Position numbers and translations under genes: made by a program. Below are positions 52,329 through 63,531 of a stretch of DNA of 64,000 bases, piece after piece (position 1 is the first letter of the stretch; each line of letters starts with the position of its first letter). Source of the stretch: Virgibacillus subterraneus (GTDB lineage Bacteria; Bacillota; Bacilli; Bacillales; Amphibacillaceae). Under the pieces are notes generated by a model, which saw nothing but the letters and a program-made list of their open reading frames with translations, was not told the DNA's origin and ran no database searches. The DNA lies in contig NZ_FOEH01000001.1 in assembly GCF_900110695.1 (NCBI RefSeq), positions 1,116,001-1,180,000 on the forward strand, in the 5' to 3' direction.

Positions 52329-52997
52329 ATGGAAAAACATGTTGTTGTAATTTATCCGCATCCTGATGATGAGTCATTTGGTGCGGCTGGGACGATTACG
52401 AAATATCGTGAGCAAGGTGTTCCAGTGACATATTTATGTGGAACGCTAGGTGAAATGGGAAGAAACATGGGTTCACCAACTTTTGCTAATCGAGAAACAT
52501 TACCGGAAATTCGAAAAGAAGAGTTAATTAATGCTTGTGAGAGGCTTGATATTGACTTACAAATGTTAGGTTATCGTGACAAAACACTTGAGTTTGAAGA
52601 TAGGCTTGAGGTTGCAAGTCATTTAAAGGGTATTTTAGAAGAGATTAATCCGAGTTTAGTAATTACGCATTACCCAGAAAGAGCAGTACATCCTGACCAT
52701 GATGCACTTGGGGCGGCTGCTGTTGAAGCTGTTAAATTGATGGAACCTGAGAATCGCCCAACAGTGTGGGTTCAGCCTATCACAAATAATTATGTTGAGG
52801 AACTGGGGGAACCAGATATCAATAATGATGTAACCCCATTTTTTGACCAGAAGATGGAGGCGATATTAGCTCATGAGTCTCAAGCAAGTGGAATTTTAAG
52901 CAAATTCAAGGAAAATCCTGAATTGGATGATGACCTTAAAGAGGAAGCGAAAAAACGTTTAGGGAAAGAGCATTTTTATATTTGGAAATATGAATAA
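52329..52997 (+). CDS. bshB2: bacillithiol biosynthesis deacetylase BshB2
   Basis: Removes acetate from GlcNAc-malate in synthesis of bacillithiol, the main thiol of Bacilli; BshB2 can also hydrolyse thiol conjugates. The 222-aa LmbE-like protein has the zinc motif HPDDE (His11, Asp13-Asp14, Glu15), GTLGEMGRNMG (about 38-48) and the late HPDHDA with the third ligand. This is YojG in B. subtilis. ATG at 52329 behind a moderate TAGGTGA site. Confidence 0.92.
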   Translation: MEKHVVVIYPHPDDESFGAAGTITKYREQGVPVTYLCGTLGEMGRNMGSPTFANRETLPEIRKEELINACERLDIDLQMLGYRDKTLEFEDRLEVASHLKGILEEINPSLVITHYPERAVHPDHDALGAAAVEAVKLMEPENRPTVWVQPITNNYVEELGEPDINNDVTPFFDQKMEAILAHESQASGILSKFKENPELDDDLKEEAKKRLGKEHFYIWKYE

Positions 52998-53020
52998 CCA
53001 CTAATAAAGGAGGGTCCATA

Positions 53021-53215
53021 ATGAGTAAGAAGTTATATCGTTCAGAATCCGATGTTATGATTGGAGGAATTTGTGGTGGGCTTGCCGAATACTTTAATAT
53101 TGACTCTACAATTGTCCGCCTATTATTCGTTGCGGGTGTATTTGTAGGTGCGGCGGCAATATTCATTTACTTAATAGGAATGATTGTTATTCCGAAAGAA
53201 GGGGAGGTGCGTTAA
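53021..53215 (+). CDS. yvlC: PspC-domain membrane protein YvlC
   Basis: The 64-aa protein is a single PspC domain: KLYRSESDVMIGGICGGLAEYF, then one membrane helix (about 34-58). It is linked to envelope stress in other bacteria. ATG at 53021 after AAAGGAGG. Its stop overlaps the start of the next gene (TAATG). In B. subtilis yvlABCD is controlled by sigma-W; no such promoter was seen here. Confidence 0.92.
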   Translation: MSKKLYRSESDVMIGGICGGLAEYFNIDSTIVRLLFVAGVFVGAAAIFIYLIGMIVIPKEGEVR

Positions 53216-53571
53216 TGCTGCTTCGCTGGTTTTTATCCATATTATTAAATGCAGTTGCATTAATTGCAGTAGCACAGCTATTTGAAGGCTTCCAGCTCGA
53301 AGGCTTCGGCACAGCTATTTTGGCAAGTGTTATTTTGGCAATTTTAAATATGATCGTCAAACCAATTTTAGTAGTGTTGACTCTACCAATTACTTTTTTA
53401 ACACTTGGTTTATTCCTGTTTGTCATAAACGCTATAACGTTAATGATTACCCAAGCCATAATGGATGCTTCTTTTGTTATCACAGGCTTTGGCACAGCAA
53501 TTATTGCTGCTGTAATTATTTCGATATTGAATTTATTATTAAACAGGTTAGTGAAGGATACAATGAAATAA
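53215..53571 (+). CDS. yvlD: holin-family-4-like membrane protein YvlD
   Basis: A 118-aa protein with four hydrophobic segments and conserved IVKPILVVLTLPITFLTLG (two stretches, about 43-61), typical of the YvlD/mycobacteriophage holin-like 4 superfamily. It is co-translated with yvlC. The role is unknown; the phage-derived family name does not imply lysis. A terminator follows. Confidence 0.9.
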   Translation: MLLRWFLSILLNAVALIAVAQLFEGFQLEGFGTAILASVILAILNMIVKPILVVLTLPITFLTLGLFLFVINAITLMITQAIMDASFVITGFGTAIIAAVIISILNLLLNRLVKDTMK

Positions 53572-53579
53572 AACTTGAG

Positions 53580-53606
53580 ATCGCAGGTGCTATCCTGCGA
53601 TTTTTT
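53580..53606 (+). terminator. terminator of yvlCD
   Basis: ATCGCAGG/CCTGCGAT stem, six-base loop, T6. Confidence 0.88.
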
Positions 53607-53715
53607 CGTTCACTTATAATAAACGGTCTTTATCAAAACTTCCCGATACTTCAACACGCCAAAATATGCTACAATGAAAATCAGTAATTGTGCATATTAT
53701 TGGAGGTTTATATAG

Positions 53716-54654
53716 ATGGTAAAAGTTCGTACGAAAGATTTGCTGGAAAATTTTAATCTGACCTTGGTTGCCGGGGAAGATGGCATACATAGAGAAATTA
53801 CTACAAGTGATATTTCCCGTCCAGGAATTGAGATGACAGGTTATTTTAAGTATTATCCTAAGGAACGTTTGCAGCTAATAGGCAAGACAGAAATGGCATA
53901 CTTCCTTGATTTAACAGATGAAAATAAAAGGAGTCGTGCGAAACAATTATGCACGGATATAACCCCGGGAATCGTCGTATCACGCGGAATGGATATTCCA
54001 GAGGTCTTACTTGAGGCTGCGAATGAATCCGGAGTACCAATTTTACACTCCCCACGCAAAACGACTCGAGTCATAAGCAGACTTACCAACTATTTGGAAG
54101 CAAAGTTTGCCCCGTTTACTGCAATTCACGGCGTATTAGTCGATATTTATGGTGTGGGTGTGCTGATAACGGGTCAAAGTGGTGTTGGTAAAAGTGAGAC
54201 AGCGCTTGAGTTAGTGAAACGAGGGCACCGTCTAGTTGCTGATGACAGTGTTGAAATTCGTCAAGAGGACTATGATAGTCTAATTGGTAATCCCCCACCA
54301 CTAATTGAGCATTTATTGGAAATTCGCGGACTTGGTATTATCAATGTTATGACTCTATTTGGTGCAGGTTCCGTACGAAGTTTTAAAAAAATATCATTGA
54401 TTATTAATTTGGAATTATGGGATCAGCAGAAACAATATGACCGTTTAGGTTTAGATGAGGAAACGATGAAAATAATGGATGTTCATCTTCCAAAAGCAAC
54501 AATTCCTGTTCGTCCAGGGCGAAATTTAGCTGTAATTATTGAAGTTGCAGCGATGAACTTCCGGCTAAAACGAATGGGCGTTAATGCAGCCGAGGAATTT
54601 TCTGATCGTCTTACAACGATGATTGATCAGGATAAAGATGAAACAGATGAATAG
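53716..54654 (+). CDS. hprK: HPr kinase/phosphorylase
   Basis: Phosphorylates HPr and Crh at Ser46 in response to glycolytic intermediates and so drives CcpA-dependent catabolite repression. The 312-aa protein has His139, Walker A GQSGVGKS (153-160), VADDSVE with Asp176-Asp177 and the K/P-site signature [12 protein letters not shown] (about 202-213). ATG at 53716 after TTGGAGG. It starts the run hprK-lgt-yvoD-ppaX-yvoF-glpP. Confidence 0.97.
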   Translation: MVKVRTKDLLENFNLTLVAGEDGIHREITTSDISRPGIEMTGYFKYYPKERLQLIGKTEMAYFLDLTDENKRSRAKQLCTDITPGIVVSRGMDIPEVLLEAANESGVPILHSPRKTTRVISRLTNYLEAKFAPFTAIHGVLVDIYGVGVLITGQSGVGKSETALELVKRGHRLVADDSVEIRQEDYDSLIGNPPPLIEHLLEIRGLGIINVMTLFGAGSVRSFKKISLIINLELWDQQKQYDRLGLDEETMKIMDVHLPKATIPVRPGRNLAVIIEVAAMNFRLKRMGVNAAEEFSDRLTTMIDQDKDETDE

Positions 54655-54665
54655 GAGTGATTGGA

Positions 54666-55502
54666 TTGAGTTGTAGTGCACCAGCATTGGACCGTGTTTT
54701 TCTGGATATTGGTCCACTGACTATTTATTGGTATGGGTTAATTATTGCAGCGGGAGCATTTATAGGGTTGTATCTGGCCACTAAGGAATCGGATCGACTA
54801 GGTTTACAGAAAGATTTAATGGTCGATTTGATTGTGTTTGCTATCCCGATTTCGATTATATTTGCTCGCATTTACTATGTGATTTTTGAATGGGAACGTT
54901 ATACTGGTGGAACATGGTGGGACGTCTTTGCAATATGGGAGGGCGGAATAGCAATTCACGGTGCTTTAATCGGCGCTGTGCTAACGACAATTGTTTACGC
55001 TCGTGTTAAAAAAGTTTCATTCTGGCAGTTGACTGATATTGCTGCCCCAAGCTTAATACTTGGACAGGCTATAGGTCGTTGGGGAAACTTTATGAATCAG
55101 GAGGCACACGGAGGAGCGATCTCTGAAGCTACATATAATAGTTTTCATCAATATTTACCTGATTTCATTATGAATCAAATGTGTATTGATGGCGTAATGT
55201 ATCACCCAACATTTTTATATGAATCATTTTGGAATATAGTTGTACTCATTATCCTACTTATACTACGTCGTAAAAACCCATTACGTGGTGAAGTATTCGT
55301 AAGCTATCTAATGGCATATTCAGTTGGTCGTTTCTTCATTGAAGGTATGCGTACTGACAGTCTATATTTCGGTCCTTTCCGTGTGGCGCAGCTAATCTCG
55401 ATTGCTATTATTCTGATTGGATTAGCGGTAATTGTTTATCGCCGTAAAACAGGGCAGGAAAATAAGCATTATAATGGTAAAAAAGTAACTAAGAAGAAGT
55501 AA
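54666..55502 (+). CDS. lgt: prolipoprotein diacylglyceryl transferase
   Basis: Adds diacylglycerol to the lipobox cysteine of lipoproteins, several of which are encoded here (PBP3, CccB, NirK, the FixH-like protein). I take TTG at 54666, 8 bp after AGGAG; the GTG at 54657 overlaps that site. The 278-aa protein has seven membrane helices and the Lgt signature GRWGNFMNQEAHGG (about 134-147), plus the HGALIG stretch with the essential His. Confidence 0.96.
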   Translation: MSCSAPALDRVFLDIGPLTIYWYGLIIAAGAFIGLYLATKESDRLGLQKDLMVDLIVFAIPISIIFARIYYVIFEWERYTGGTWWDVFAIWEGGIAIHGALIGAVLTTIVYARVKKVSFWQLTDIAAPSLILGQAIGRWGNFMNQEAHGGAISEATYNSFHQYLPDFIMNQMCIDGVMYHPTFLYESFWNIVVLIILLILRRKNPLRGEVFVSYLMAYSVGRFFIEGMRTDSLYFGPFRVAQLISIAIILIGLAVIVYRRKTGQENKHYNGKKVTKKK

Positions 55503-55522
55503 CTGAAAAGAGGGATGAACGA

Positions 55523-56482
55523 TTGGCAGGGATTTTTAAGCGTGGTTTACAACAAGGCCTTCAAGTCACATGGACATTAGGAAAAGTCATTTTTCCAATT
55601 ACTTTGATTGTGACCATATTACAACATACACCGGTACTGCCATGGGTTATTGACCAGATTAGTCCCATTATGGGCTTGGTTGGATTAAGTGGAGAGGCTG
55701 CAGTGCCATTGGTATTAGGGAATTCACTGAATTTATACGCTGGAATTGCTGCCATAGTATCGTTTGATTTTACAGTAAAAGAAGTCTTTATATTAGCTGT
55801 GATGCTGTCGTTTTCCCATAACTTATTCATCGAATCGACTGTGGCTGCTAGGGTAGGCGTTAGCTGGTGGTTTATTTCGGGAATTCGGTTGTCATTAGCG
55901 CTCATTTCGGCAATAACGATTAATCTCTTATGGAGTGGAGGGGCTGAACAAGCGCAATACGGTCTCATTTCTACGTCAAATCCAGAATTGAATGGATGGA
56001 GCGAGATTTTACTGCAAGGATTCCAAACCGCTGTCGTTGGTGTGGCACAGCTGGCACTAATCGTCATTCCGTTAATGATAGTCATGCAATATTTACGTGA
56101 AAAAGGCTGGTTAACTATTTTTTCAAATAAATTTGCACCATTTACTAGAATGCTGGGCATGGAAAAAAATACTTCTATGACGCTTGTAGCTGGACTTACA
56201 ATCGGCCTTGCCTATGGTGCCGGGCTAATGATTCAAGCGGTGGAAGAAGATGGTGTGTCACGGCGCGATATGTATTTGGCGCTAATTTTTCTTGTTTCCT
56301 GTCATGCGGTAGTGGAGGATACGTTAATATTTATTCCGCTTGGTATTCCTGTCCTGCCATTACTTTTAATTCGATTGGTCACGGCAATACTATTAACAAT
56401 GACTGTAGCATTTATTTGGCGGCGTATTGATAATCGGAAAAGAAAGGACGCATCTCATGAACATTCATACAATACTCTTTGA
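55523..56482 (+). CDS. yvoD: nucleoside-recognition-domain membrane protein YvoD
   Basis: A 319-aa integral membrane protein with two Gate/nucleoside-recognition repeats (about 15-120 and 165-290): LVLGNSLNLYAGIAA and FSHNLFIESTVAARVG in the first, GLAYGAGLMIQAV and VSCHAVVEDTLIFIPLG in the second, where His-x-x-x-Glu pairs match. Related to spore maturation proteins SpmA/B. Transport role not known. TTG start at 55523 after AGAGGGATG. Last codons overlap ppaX by 26 bp. Confidence 0.9.
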   Translation: MAGIFKRGLQQGLQVTWTLGKVIFPITLIVTILQHTPVLPWVIDQISPIMGLVGLSGEAAVPLVLGNSLNLYAGIAAIVSFDFTVKEVFILAVMLSFSHNLFIESTVAARVGVSWWFISGIRLSLALISAITINLLWSGGAEQAQYGLISTSNPELNGWSEILLQGFQTAVVGVAQLALIVIPLMIVMQYLREKGWLTIFSNKFAPFTRMLGMEKNTSMTLVAGLTIGLAYGAGLMIQAVEEDGVSRRDMYLALIFLVSCHAVVEDTLIFIPLGIPVLPLLLIRLVTAILLTMTVAFIWRRIDNRKRKDASHEHSYNTL

Positions 56483-57092
56483 TCTTGATGGCACTTTAAT
56501 AGACACAAATGAATTGATTATTTCATCGTTCATGCATACATTTGAACAATATGGAAGAGAGCTTTCCCGTAGAGAAGCAATCGAATTTATCGGACCTCCT
56601 TTAAGGGACACATTCCATCAGGTTGACCCTGATCAGGTTGAGGCAATGGTTGAAACATACCGAGAGCATAATCTGTACCACCATGATAACTATGTAACAG
56701 CTTTTCCAAATGTTGTCGAAACGATTGACCAATTACAAAAGAAAAATTTTAAGCTCGGAATCGTTACAACGAAAATGAATCGAACAGTAGAAATGGGACT
56801 GAAAGTTACTGGTTTGTCTAATTACTTTGAAACTATTATTACATTAGATGATGTTGTCCATGCAAAACCGCATCCAGAGCCGGTTCTGAAAGCAATGCAG
56901 GAATTAGAAGCATCGGCCGATTCAACACTTATGGTCGGGGATAACCATCATGACATTGATGCAGGAAAAAATGCAGGTGTTCAAACTGCTGGGGTTGCAT
57001 GGTCCTTGAAAGGTAAGGAAAAGTTATCCGAGTATAAGCCAACGTATATGCTAGATGACATGCGGGACCTGCTTAAAATTTTGGGAGTGTAG
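56457..57092 (+). CDS. ppaX: pyrophosphatase PpaX
   Basis: HAD-family enzyme that hydrolyses pyrophosphate released by HPr(Ser-P) dephosphorylation, which links it to hprK. The ATG at 56457, after AAAGGA inside yvoD, gives 211 aa with FDLDGTLID (8-16), a Thr in VTTKMN and the Lys/Asp motifs AKPHPEPV and MVGDNHHDID. The overlapping start indicates translational coupling with yvoD. Confidence 0.94.
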   Translation: MNIHTILFDLDGTLIDTNELIISSFMHTFEQYGRELSRREAIEFIGPPLRDTFHQVDPDQVEAMVETYREHNLYHHDNYVTAFPNVVETIDQLQKKNFKLGIVTTKMNRTVEMGLKVTGLSNYFETIITLDDVVHAKPHPEPVLKAMQELEASADSTLMVGDNHHDIDAGKNAGVQTAGVAWSLKGKEKLSEYKPTYMLDDMRDLLKILGV

Positions 57093-57094
57093 AT

Positions 57095-57595
57095 ATGCGT
57101 AAAACCAATCGATACCCAGTTAAAAATGCCAATTCACTCTGGCAAATATATAAGACAGTGTCCTTCTGGAAGGTGACAAAAAACTTTATTGTTATTCAGC
57201 TTGGCAGATACATGCCTTTTTTAGGTGTGAAAAATTGGCTTTATCGCACGTTTTTACGAATGAAGGTAGAAAAACAAACAGCATTTGCATTGATGGTCAT
57301 GCCTGACGTTATGTTTCCAGAAAAAATAACAGTCGGAGCTAATAGTGTAATCGGATATAATACTACTATTTTAGCGCATGAGTACCTGATAAAAGAATAT
57401 CGTATTGGTGAAGTTATCATAGGTAATGAGGTGTTGATAGGGGCAAACGCAACAATTCTTCCAGGCATATCAATTGGTGACGGAGCAGTGGTATCAGCAG
57501 GAACGCTAGTAAATAAGGATGTTCCGGCTGGTGCATTTGTTGGGGGTAATCCTATGCAGCTTATTTATACGAAGGAAGAGATGGATAAAGAATAA
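57095..57595 (+). CDS. yvoF: hexapeptide-repeat acyltransferase YvoF
   Basis: A 166-aa acetyltransferase-like protein. The N-terminal 70 residues are basic and amphipathic; residues about 78-155 form left-handed beta-helix turns (ITVGANSVIGYNTTI, VIIGNEVLIGANATIL, ISIGDGAVVSAGTLV, GAFVGGNP). The active His is probably in AHEYL. It is the YvoF of the hprK cluster; the substrate is unknown. It begins 2 bp after ppaX. Confidence 0.9.
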   Translation: MRKTNRYPVKNANSLWQIYKTVSFWKVTKNFIVIQLGRYMPFLGVKNWLYRTFLRMKVEKQTAFALMVMPDVMFPEKITVGANSVIGYNTTILAHEYLIKEYRIGEVIIGNEVLIGANATILPGISIGDGAVVSAGTLVNKDVPAGAFVGGNPMQLIYTKEEMDKE

Positions 57596-58161
57596 TGTCG
57601 ATGGTGGTGTATAGAATGGAAATGCCTACAGGTGTCTTACCAGCGATTCGAAATATGAAAGACTTTGATAAGGCGTTGGAATCAAGCCATAATTTTATTG
57701 TTTTACTGGAAACTCGACTATCCCAACTAAAGAGCTTAGTGGATTATACGAAGCGCTCAAATAAAAAGGTGTTAGTACACTTTGATTTAATTCAAGGCTT
57801 AAAAGCAGATGAATATGGAATGGAATATTTGTTACGCGAAGTAAAGCCAGATGGAATATTGTCAACTAGGGGAAACATTATTAAACTTGCAAAGAAACAT
57901 AAGTTACTCGCTATCCAGCGTATGTTTTTACTAGATAGTATGGCACTAGATCATAATCTCAAGTTAGTTGATCGTTTTAAGCCTGATTGCATTGAGGTAC
58001 TGCCAGGCCTTATGACAAGTATCGTTGAAAAGATAAGTCAGGAAAGTAATATCCCTGTCATCGCAGGTGGTCTTATAAATAAAGAGGAAGAAGTATCTGA
58101 AGTATTGGAGGCAGGGGCTATTGCAGTATCCACTTCGAATACTAAACTATGGACTTGTTAA
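57595..58161 (+). CDS. glpP: glycerol-responsive antiterminator GlpP
   Basis: Binds glycerol-3-phosphate and then the leader RNAs of glp genes to prevent termination. The 188-aa protein has the conserved LPAIRNMKDFDKAL (about 15-28), VHFDLIQGLKADEYG (about 60-74), IEVLPGLM and IPVIAGGLI segments, with a TIM-barrel-like fold. The ATG at 57595 overlaps the yvoF stop (TAATG). Two predicted targets lie in this window, before glpF and before glpD. Confidence 0.94.
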   Translation: MSMVVYRMEMPTGVLPAIRNMKDFDKALESSHNFIVLLETRLSQLKSLVDYTKRSNKKVLVHFDLIQGLKADEYGMEYLLREVKPDGILSTRGNIIKLAKKHKLLAIQRMFLLDSMALDHNLKLVDRFKPDCIEVLPGLMTSIVEKISQESNIPVIAGGLINKEEEVSEVLEAGAIAVSTSNTKLWTC

Positions 58162-58282
58162 TTTTATCTGTTAAGTTTTCTGAAAATTATGTTATGAGTG
58201 CTTAAATTTAACAAAAATTGATAAGACCAACAAAAAAGGCGTCTTTATATAACTTATGAAGGCACTTATGGCGAATAACAGA

Positions 58283-58643
58283 GCGGTGGTGTTGAACTCT
58301 TTTATGTGAGCAACAAGCAACAAGGGCGTGAGGACGTCTAGGAATTCAAGAACTATATATACGAAGAGCCTAGTTACAAGGATGTGGATACCAAGGAAAG
58401 ACAATAAAAATTTCGCTTTGGTTTAGGCTTTGCAAAGGCACATACTTTGTAACTGGGCAAACACCTGTGATGAAGTGTCGCAGGGATTTGATGAAGGCGA
58501 TCTTATGTGGTAACGCGCAAATTACGAAGGCAGTAAACGCTACATTAATTTCACTTGATCATGCTTCGGATGGTTACAAGCAGTTTGATGGCGAGGCATC
58601 TAGAAAGTTAGTTATTGATCCGCATAGGATGGATTGGCCATAA
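58283..58643 (+). pseudogene. fdhA: remnant of glutathione-independent formaldehyde dehydrogenase
   Basis: Translation in shifting frames gives C-terminal pieces of an FdhA-type zinc dehydrogenase: AVVLNSFM, then NYIYEEP, FRFGLGFAKAH (up to about 58433), TYFVTGQTPVM and a last frame KAVNATLISLDHASDGYKQF to the stop at 58643. At least two frame changes and internal stops break it, and the N-terminal two thirds are gone. It fills most of the 717-bp gap between glpP and the glpF leader and is certainly not functional. The family assignment rests on these matched stretches. Confidence 0.75.
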
Positions 58644-58678
58644 CCATAATTACTCTAAATTTAAATTGTAAAAAAATA

Positions 58679-58707
58679 TTGACAGCGTTTACATTTTGAT
58701 GTATTAT
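58679..58707 (+). promoter_or_regulatory. glpF promoter with overlapping cre site
   Basis: TTGACA (58679-58684), 17 bp, TATTAT (58702-58707) is a near-consensus sigma-A promoter. TGACAGCGTTTACA (58680-58693) matches the CcpA cre consensus TGWAANCGNTNWCA with one mismatch and overlaps the -35, so CcpA should repress. Confidence 0.75.
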
Positions 58708-58727
58708 TATATTCAACAAGTTAAGAA

Positions 58728-58802
58728 CGTGGTGGAGACATGGAGACCCACGCTGCAGCAGTACTTTGAAAGAAGTACGCTTATGCAGTGTGGGTCTTTT
58801 TC
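58728..58802 (+). promoter_or_regulatory. GlpP-controlled leader terminator of glpFK
   Basis: AGACCCACGCTGCA (from 58744) pairs with TGCAGTGTGGGTCT (to 58797) and T runs follow, a strong terminator between promoter and gene. GGAGACATGGAGA just at its foot recurs before glpD, so it is the likely GlpP-binding element. Confidence 0.8.
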
Positions 58803-58878
58803 GTGCTATCTATTAATCTACTCAATACCACTCCACGTTTTTTAGCTTAATAATTTAATAAAGAGGAGTTGTTTAAAA

Positions 58879-61217
<2,339 letters not shown>

Positions 61218-61222
61218 TTTGT

Positions 61223-61278
61223 AAAAAGAGAGAAGTCATAATATCCAAAGGGGGCTATGTGAATTTCTCTCTTTTTTT
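61223..61278 (+). terminator. hairpin between glpK and dhaK
   Basis: AAAAAGAGAGAA pairs with TTCTCTCTTTTT around a 29-base loop with further T. It likely lowers, but may not abolish, read-through into dhaKLM. GGGGG in the loop is not near a start. Confidence 0.6.
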
Positions 61279-61303
61279 ATCAAAATAGTGGAGGGTGTAA
61301 ATT

Positions 61304-62296
61304 ATGAAAAAAATTATTAATAACCCAGATCGGGCTTTGCAAGAGATGGTTGAAGGAATTGCAGCAGCATATCCAAACGAAGTTAAACAGCTACCTGAAA
61401 CTACTGTAATCGTCAGGAAAGATGCACCTGTATCTAATAAAGTTGGGATAGTGAGTGGTGGAGGAAGTGGTCATGAGCCCGCGCATGCTGGCTATATTGG
61501 AAAGGGAATGCTTGATGCTGCAGTATCTGGAGAAGTTTTTACATCTCCAACCCCTGATCAAGTGCTTGAAGCAATTAAAGCAGTTGATAGTGGGAAGGGT
61601 GTGTTTTTAGTGATTAAAAACTACACCGGTGATGTGATAAATTTTGATATGGCTGCAGAACTAGCAGAGGCGGAGGGAATTGAAGTTGAAAAAGTAGTTG
61701 TCAATGATGATGTTGCAGTTGAAGATAGTTCATTTACTACTGGAAGAAGAGGGATTGCGGGAACTGTATTTGTTCATAAAATTGCAGGCGCGATAGCTGA
61801 ACAAGGAGGATCATTACAAGAAGTAAAAGCTGTTGCCGAAAAAGTGGTTGAAAATGTTCGTTCTATGGGTATGGCTCTTACATCTTGTATTGTCCCCGCT
61901 GCAGGGAAACCCAGTTTTCAACTGGAAGATAATGAAATGGAAATAGGAATTGGTATCCATGGAGAGCCAGGTATTGAGCGAAAGGAAATGGCTACTGCAC
62001 ATGAAATTGCGAAAGAACTTACCGAAAAAGTTTTAAATGATAGAGATTTCTCAGAGAGTGATGTTGCAGTCATGGTAAATGGGTTAGGTGCGACACCTGA
62101 AATGGAACTTTATATTGTGAATAAAAGCGTGCAAGAAATCTTGAAAGAAAAAGGAATCAAGGTTTACAAAACATTTGTAGGTGAATATATGACATCATTA
62201 GAAATGGCAGGCTGTTCAGTATCATTATTAAAGCTAGATGACGAAATAAAGTCATTACTTAATGCGGAGTCGTCAGCACCTGCTTTTCGTATCTAA
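61304..62296 (+). CDS. dhaK: PTS-dependent dihydroxyacetone kinase, DhaK subunit
   Basis: Binds dihydroxyacetone covalently and positions it for phosphorylation by DhaL. The 330-aa protein has SGGGSGHEPAHAG (51-63, with His57) and GIGIHGEPG, whose His219 corresponds to the substrate-binding His218 of E. coli DhaK. ATG at 61304 after GGAGGG. Operon dhaK-dhaL-dhaM, tightly packed. Confidence 0.96.
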   Translation: MKKIINNPDRALQEMVEGIAAAYPNEVKQLPETTVIVRKDAPVSNKVGIVSGGGSGHEPAHAGYIGKGMLDAAVSGEVFTSPTPDQVLEAIKAVDSGKGVFLVIKNYTGDVINFDMAAELAEAEGIEVEKVVVNDDVAVEDSSFTTGRRGIAGTVFVHKIAGAIAEQGGSLQEVKAVAEKVVENVRSMGMALTSCIVPAAGKPSFQLEDNEMEIGIGIHGEPGIERKEMATAHEIAKELTEKVLNDRDFSESDVAVMVNGLGATPEMELYIVNKSVQEILKEKGIKVYKTFVGEYMTSLEMAGCSVSLLKLDDEIKSLLNAESSAPAFRI

Positions 62297-62309
62297 AGGA
62301 GTGTATGAC

Positions 62310-62933
62310 ATGGGATTACAAGTAACCGAAGCAGTTGAATGGATGAAAAGAATTAATGAAAAAATCCATATCAATAAGGAATATCTAACATCACTTGATC
62401 AACCAATTGGTGACGGTGATCATGGGATAAACATGGCACGAGGATTTCAGGAAGTAAGCAATAAAATTACGATGGAGAATTATGAAAATGTCGCTGAATT
62501 ATTAAAGGATGTAGCTATGACATTAATGTCTAAAGTCGGTGGTGCATCCGGGCCATTATTTGGGACGGCATTTCTAAAAATGTCCTTAGTAGCAAAAGGG
62601 AGTGATACGATTAATCATGATAACATTACAAGGATGTTAGAAGAAGCGGTTAATGGTGTCAAACAGCGAGGAAAGGCTGTGGAAGGTGAGAAGACACTTA
62701 TTGATGTTTGGTCGCCAATGGTTGAGTACTTCAAAAGAGTCGATCGTTTTAAAGCAGGTGAAATAGCAGGTGAAGCAAAGAAAGCCATGGAAAACACAAA
62801 GGATATTATGGCAACTAAGGGAAGAGCAGCTTATTTCAAAGAAAAATCAATTGGACACATCGATCCAGGAGCGGCTACATCCTTTTATATGTTTGAGGCA
62901 TTATCTGAAGTGATTAAAGCAGGTGAAAAGTAA
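62310..62933 (+). CDS. dhaL: dihydroxyacetone kinase, ADP-binding subunit DhaL
   Basis: Carries a bound ADP that is recharged by DhaM and transfers phosphate to DHA on DhaK. The ATG at 62310 lies 9 bp after AAAGGAG and gives 207 aa; a longer frame inside dhaK is unlikely. Mg/ADP ligands are in GDGDHG (Asp35, Asp37, His38); KVGGASGPLFGTAF and DPGAATSF are family motifs. Its last base overlaps the dhaM start. Confidence 0.96.
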   Translation: MGLQVTEAVEWMKRINEKIHINKEYLTSLDQPIGDGDHGINMARGFQEVSNKITMENYENVAELLKDVAMTLMSKVGGASGPLFGTAFLKMSLVAKGSDTINHDNITRMLEEAVNGVKQRGKAVEGEKTLIDVWSPMVEYFKRVDRFKAGEIAGEAKKAMENTKDIMATKGRAAYFKEKSIGHIDPGAATSFYMFEALSEVIKAGEK

Positions 62934-63307
62934 TGTCTTACGTTGGTATCGTATTGATTTCGCATAGTAATAAGGTGGCTGAGGGAATAAAAGATATTAT
63001 CCGCCAAGTGATTAAAGAAGTACCTATTGAAATTGCTGGTGGTACGGACGAAAATGATATTGGAACAAGCATTGATAAGATACAGCTGGCTATAGATCGT
63101 GCAAATGACGGGAATGGAGTATTGCTTTTTTATGATATTGGAAGTGCAAAGATGAATGCTGAAGTAGCTCTTGAAATGACGGGAATAGATAATATCAAAA
63201 TAATAGAAGCCCCATTACTTGAAGGAGCATATGTGGCAGCTGTGGAATCCGGCATGGGTAAGGATATTGAAAATGTGTATTCCGCTTTAATGAAGGAGTT
63301 TGGATAA
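62933..63307 (+). CDS. dhaM: dihydroxyacetone kinase phosphotransfer subunit DhaM
   Basis: An EIIA-Man-like protein that takes phosphate from HPr and hands it to DhaL-ADP. The 124-aa product has the phospho-accepting His11 in LISHSNKVAEG and GTDENDIGTS near 38-47. It is the short form without the HPr and EI domains of E. coli DhaM, as usual in Firmicutes. TAATG overlap with dhaL. Confidence 0.95.
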   Translation: MSYVGIVLISHSNKVAEGIKDIIRQVIKEVPIEIAGGTDENDIGTSIDKIQLAIDRANDGNGVLLFYDIGSAKMNAEVALEMTGIDNIKIIEAPLLEGAYVAAVESGMGKDIENVYSALMKEFG

Positions 63308-63339
63308 CATAATACCGGAGAAGTAAAAGATTAAATTGC

Positions 63340-63374
63340 TTTACCTATTTTGAAGAATTGTGCTACAATATAAT
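63340..63374 (+). promoter_or_regulatory. glpD promoter region
   Basis: TACAAT/TATAAT overlap at 63364-63374; TTTACC at 63340-63345 is an 18-bp-spaced -35 candidate for TACAAT. No cre-like site was evident. Confidence 0.45.
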
Positions 63375-63392
63375 TAAGTTAATAGATGTGTC

Positions 63393-63466
63393 GGAGAAAT
63401 GGAGAAACCACAAATTGCTGATGATTAGTAGAGTTCATTAGTTTATTTTTGTGGTTTCTTTTTTTC
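63393..63466 (+). promoter_or_regulatory. GlpP-controlled leader terminator of glpD
   Basis: AGAAACCACAAA (63403-63414) pairs with TTTGTGGTTTCT (63448-63459), followed by T7. The preceding GGAGAAATGGAGA (63393-63405) matches the glpF-leader element GGAGACATGGAGA in 12 of 13 bases, marking the GlpP target. Confidence 0.8.
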
Positions 63467-63531
63467 TAGTATATATGTAATGGCCTTTATAATGATAGTA
63501 ATAGCATGGATTATAAGGAGAGTGTAGTAAT

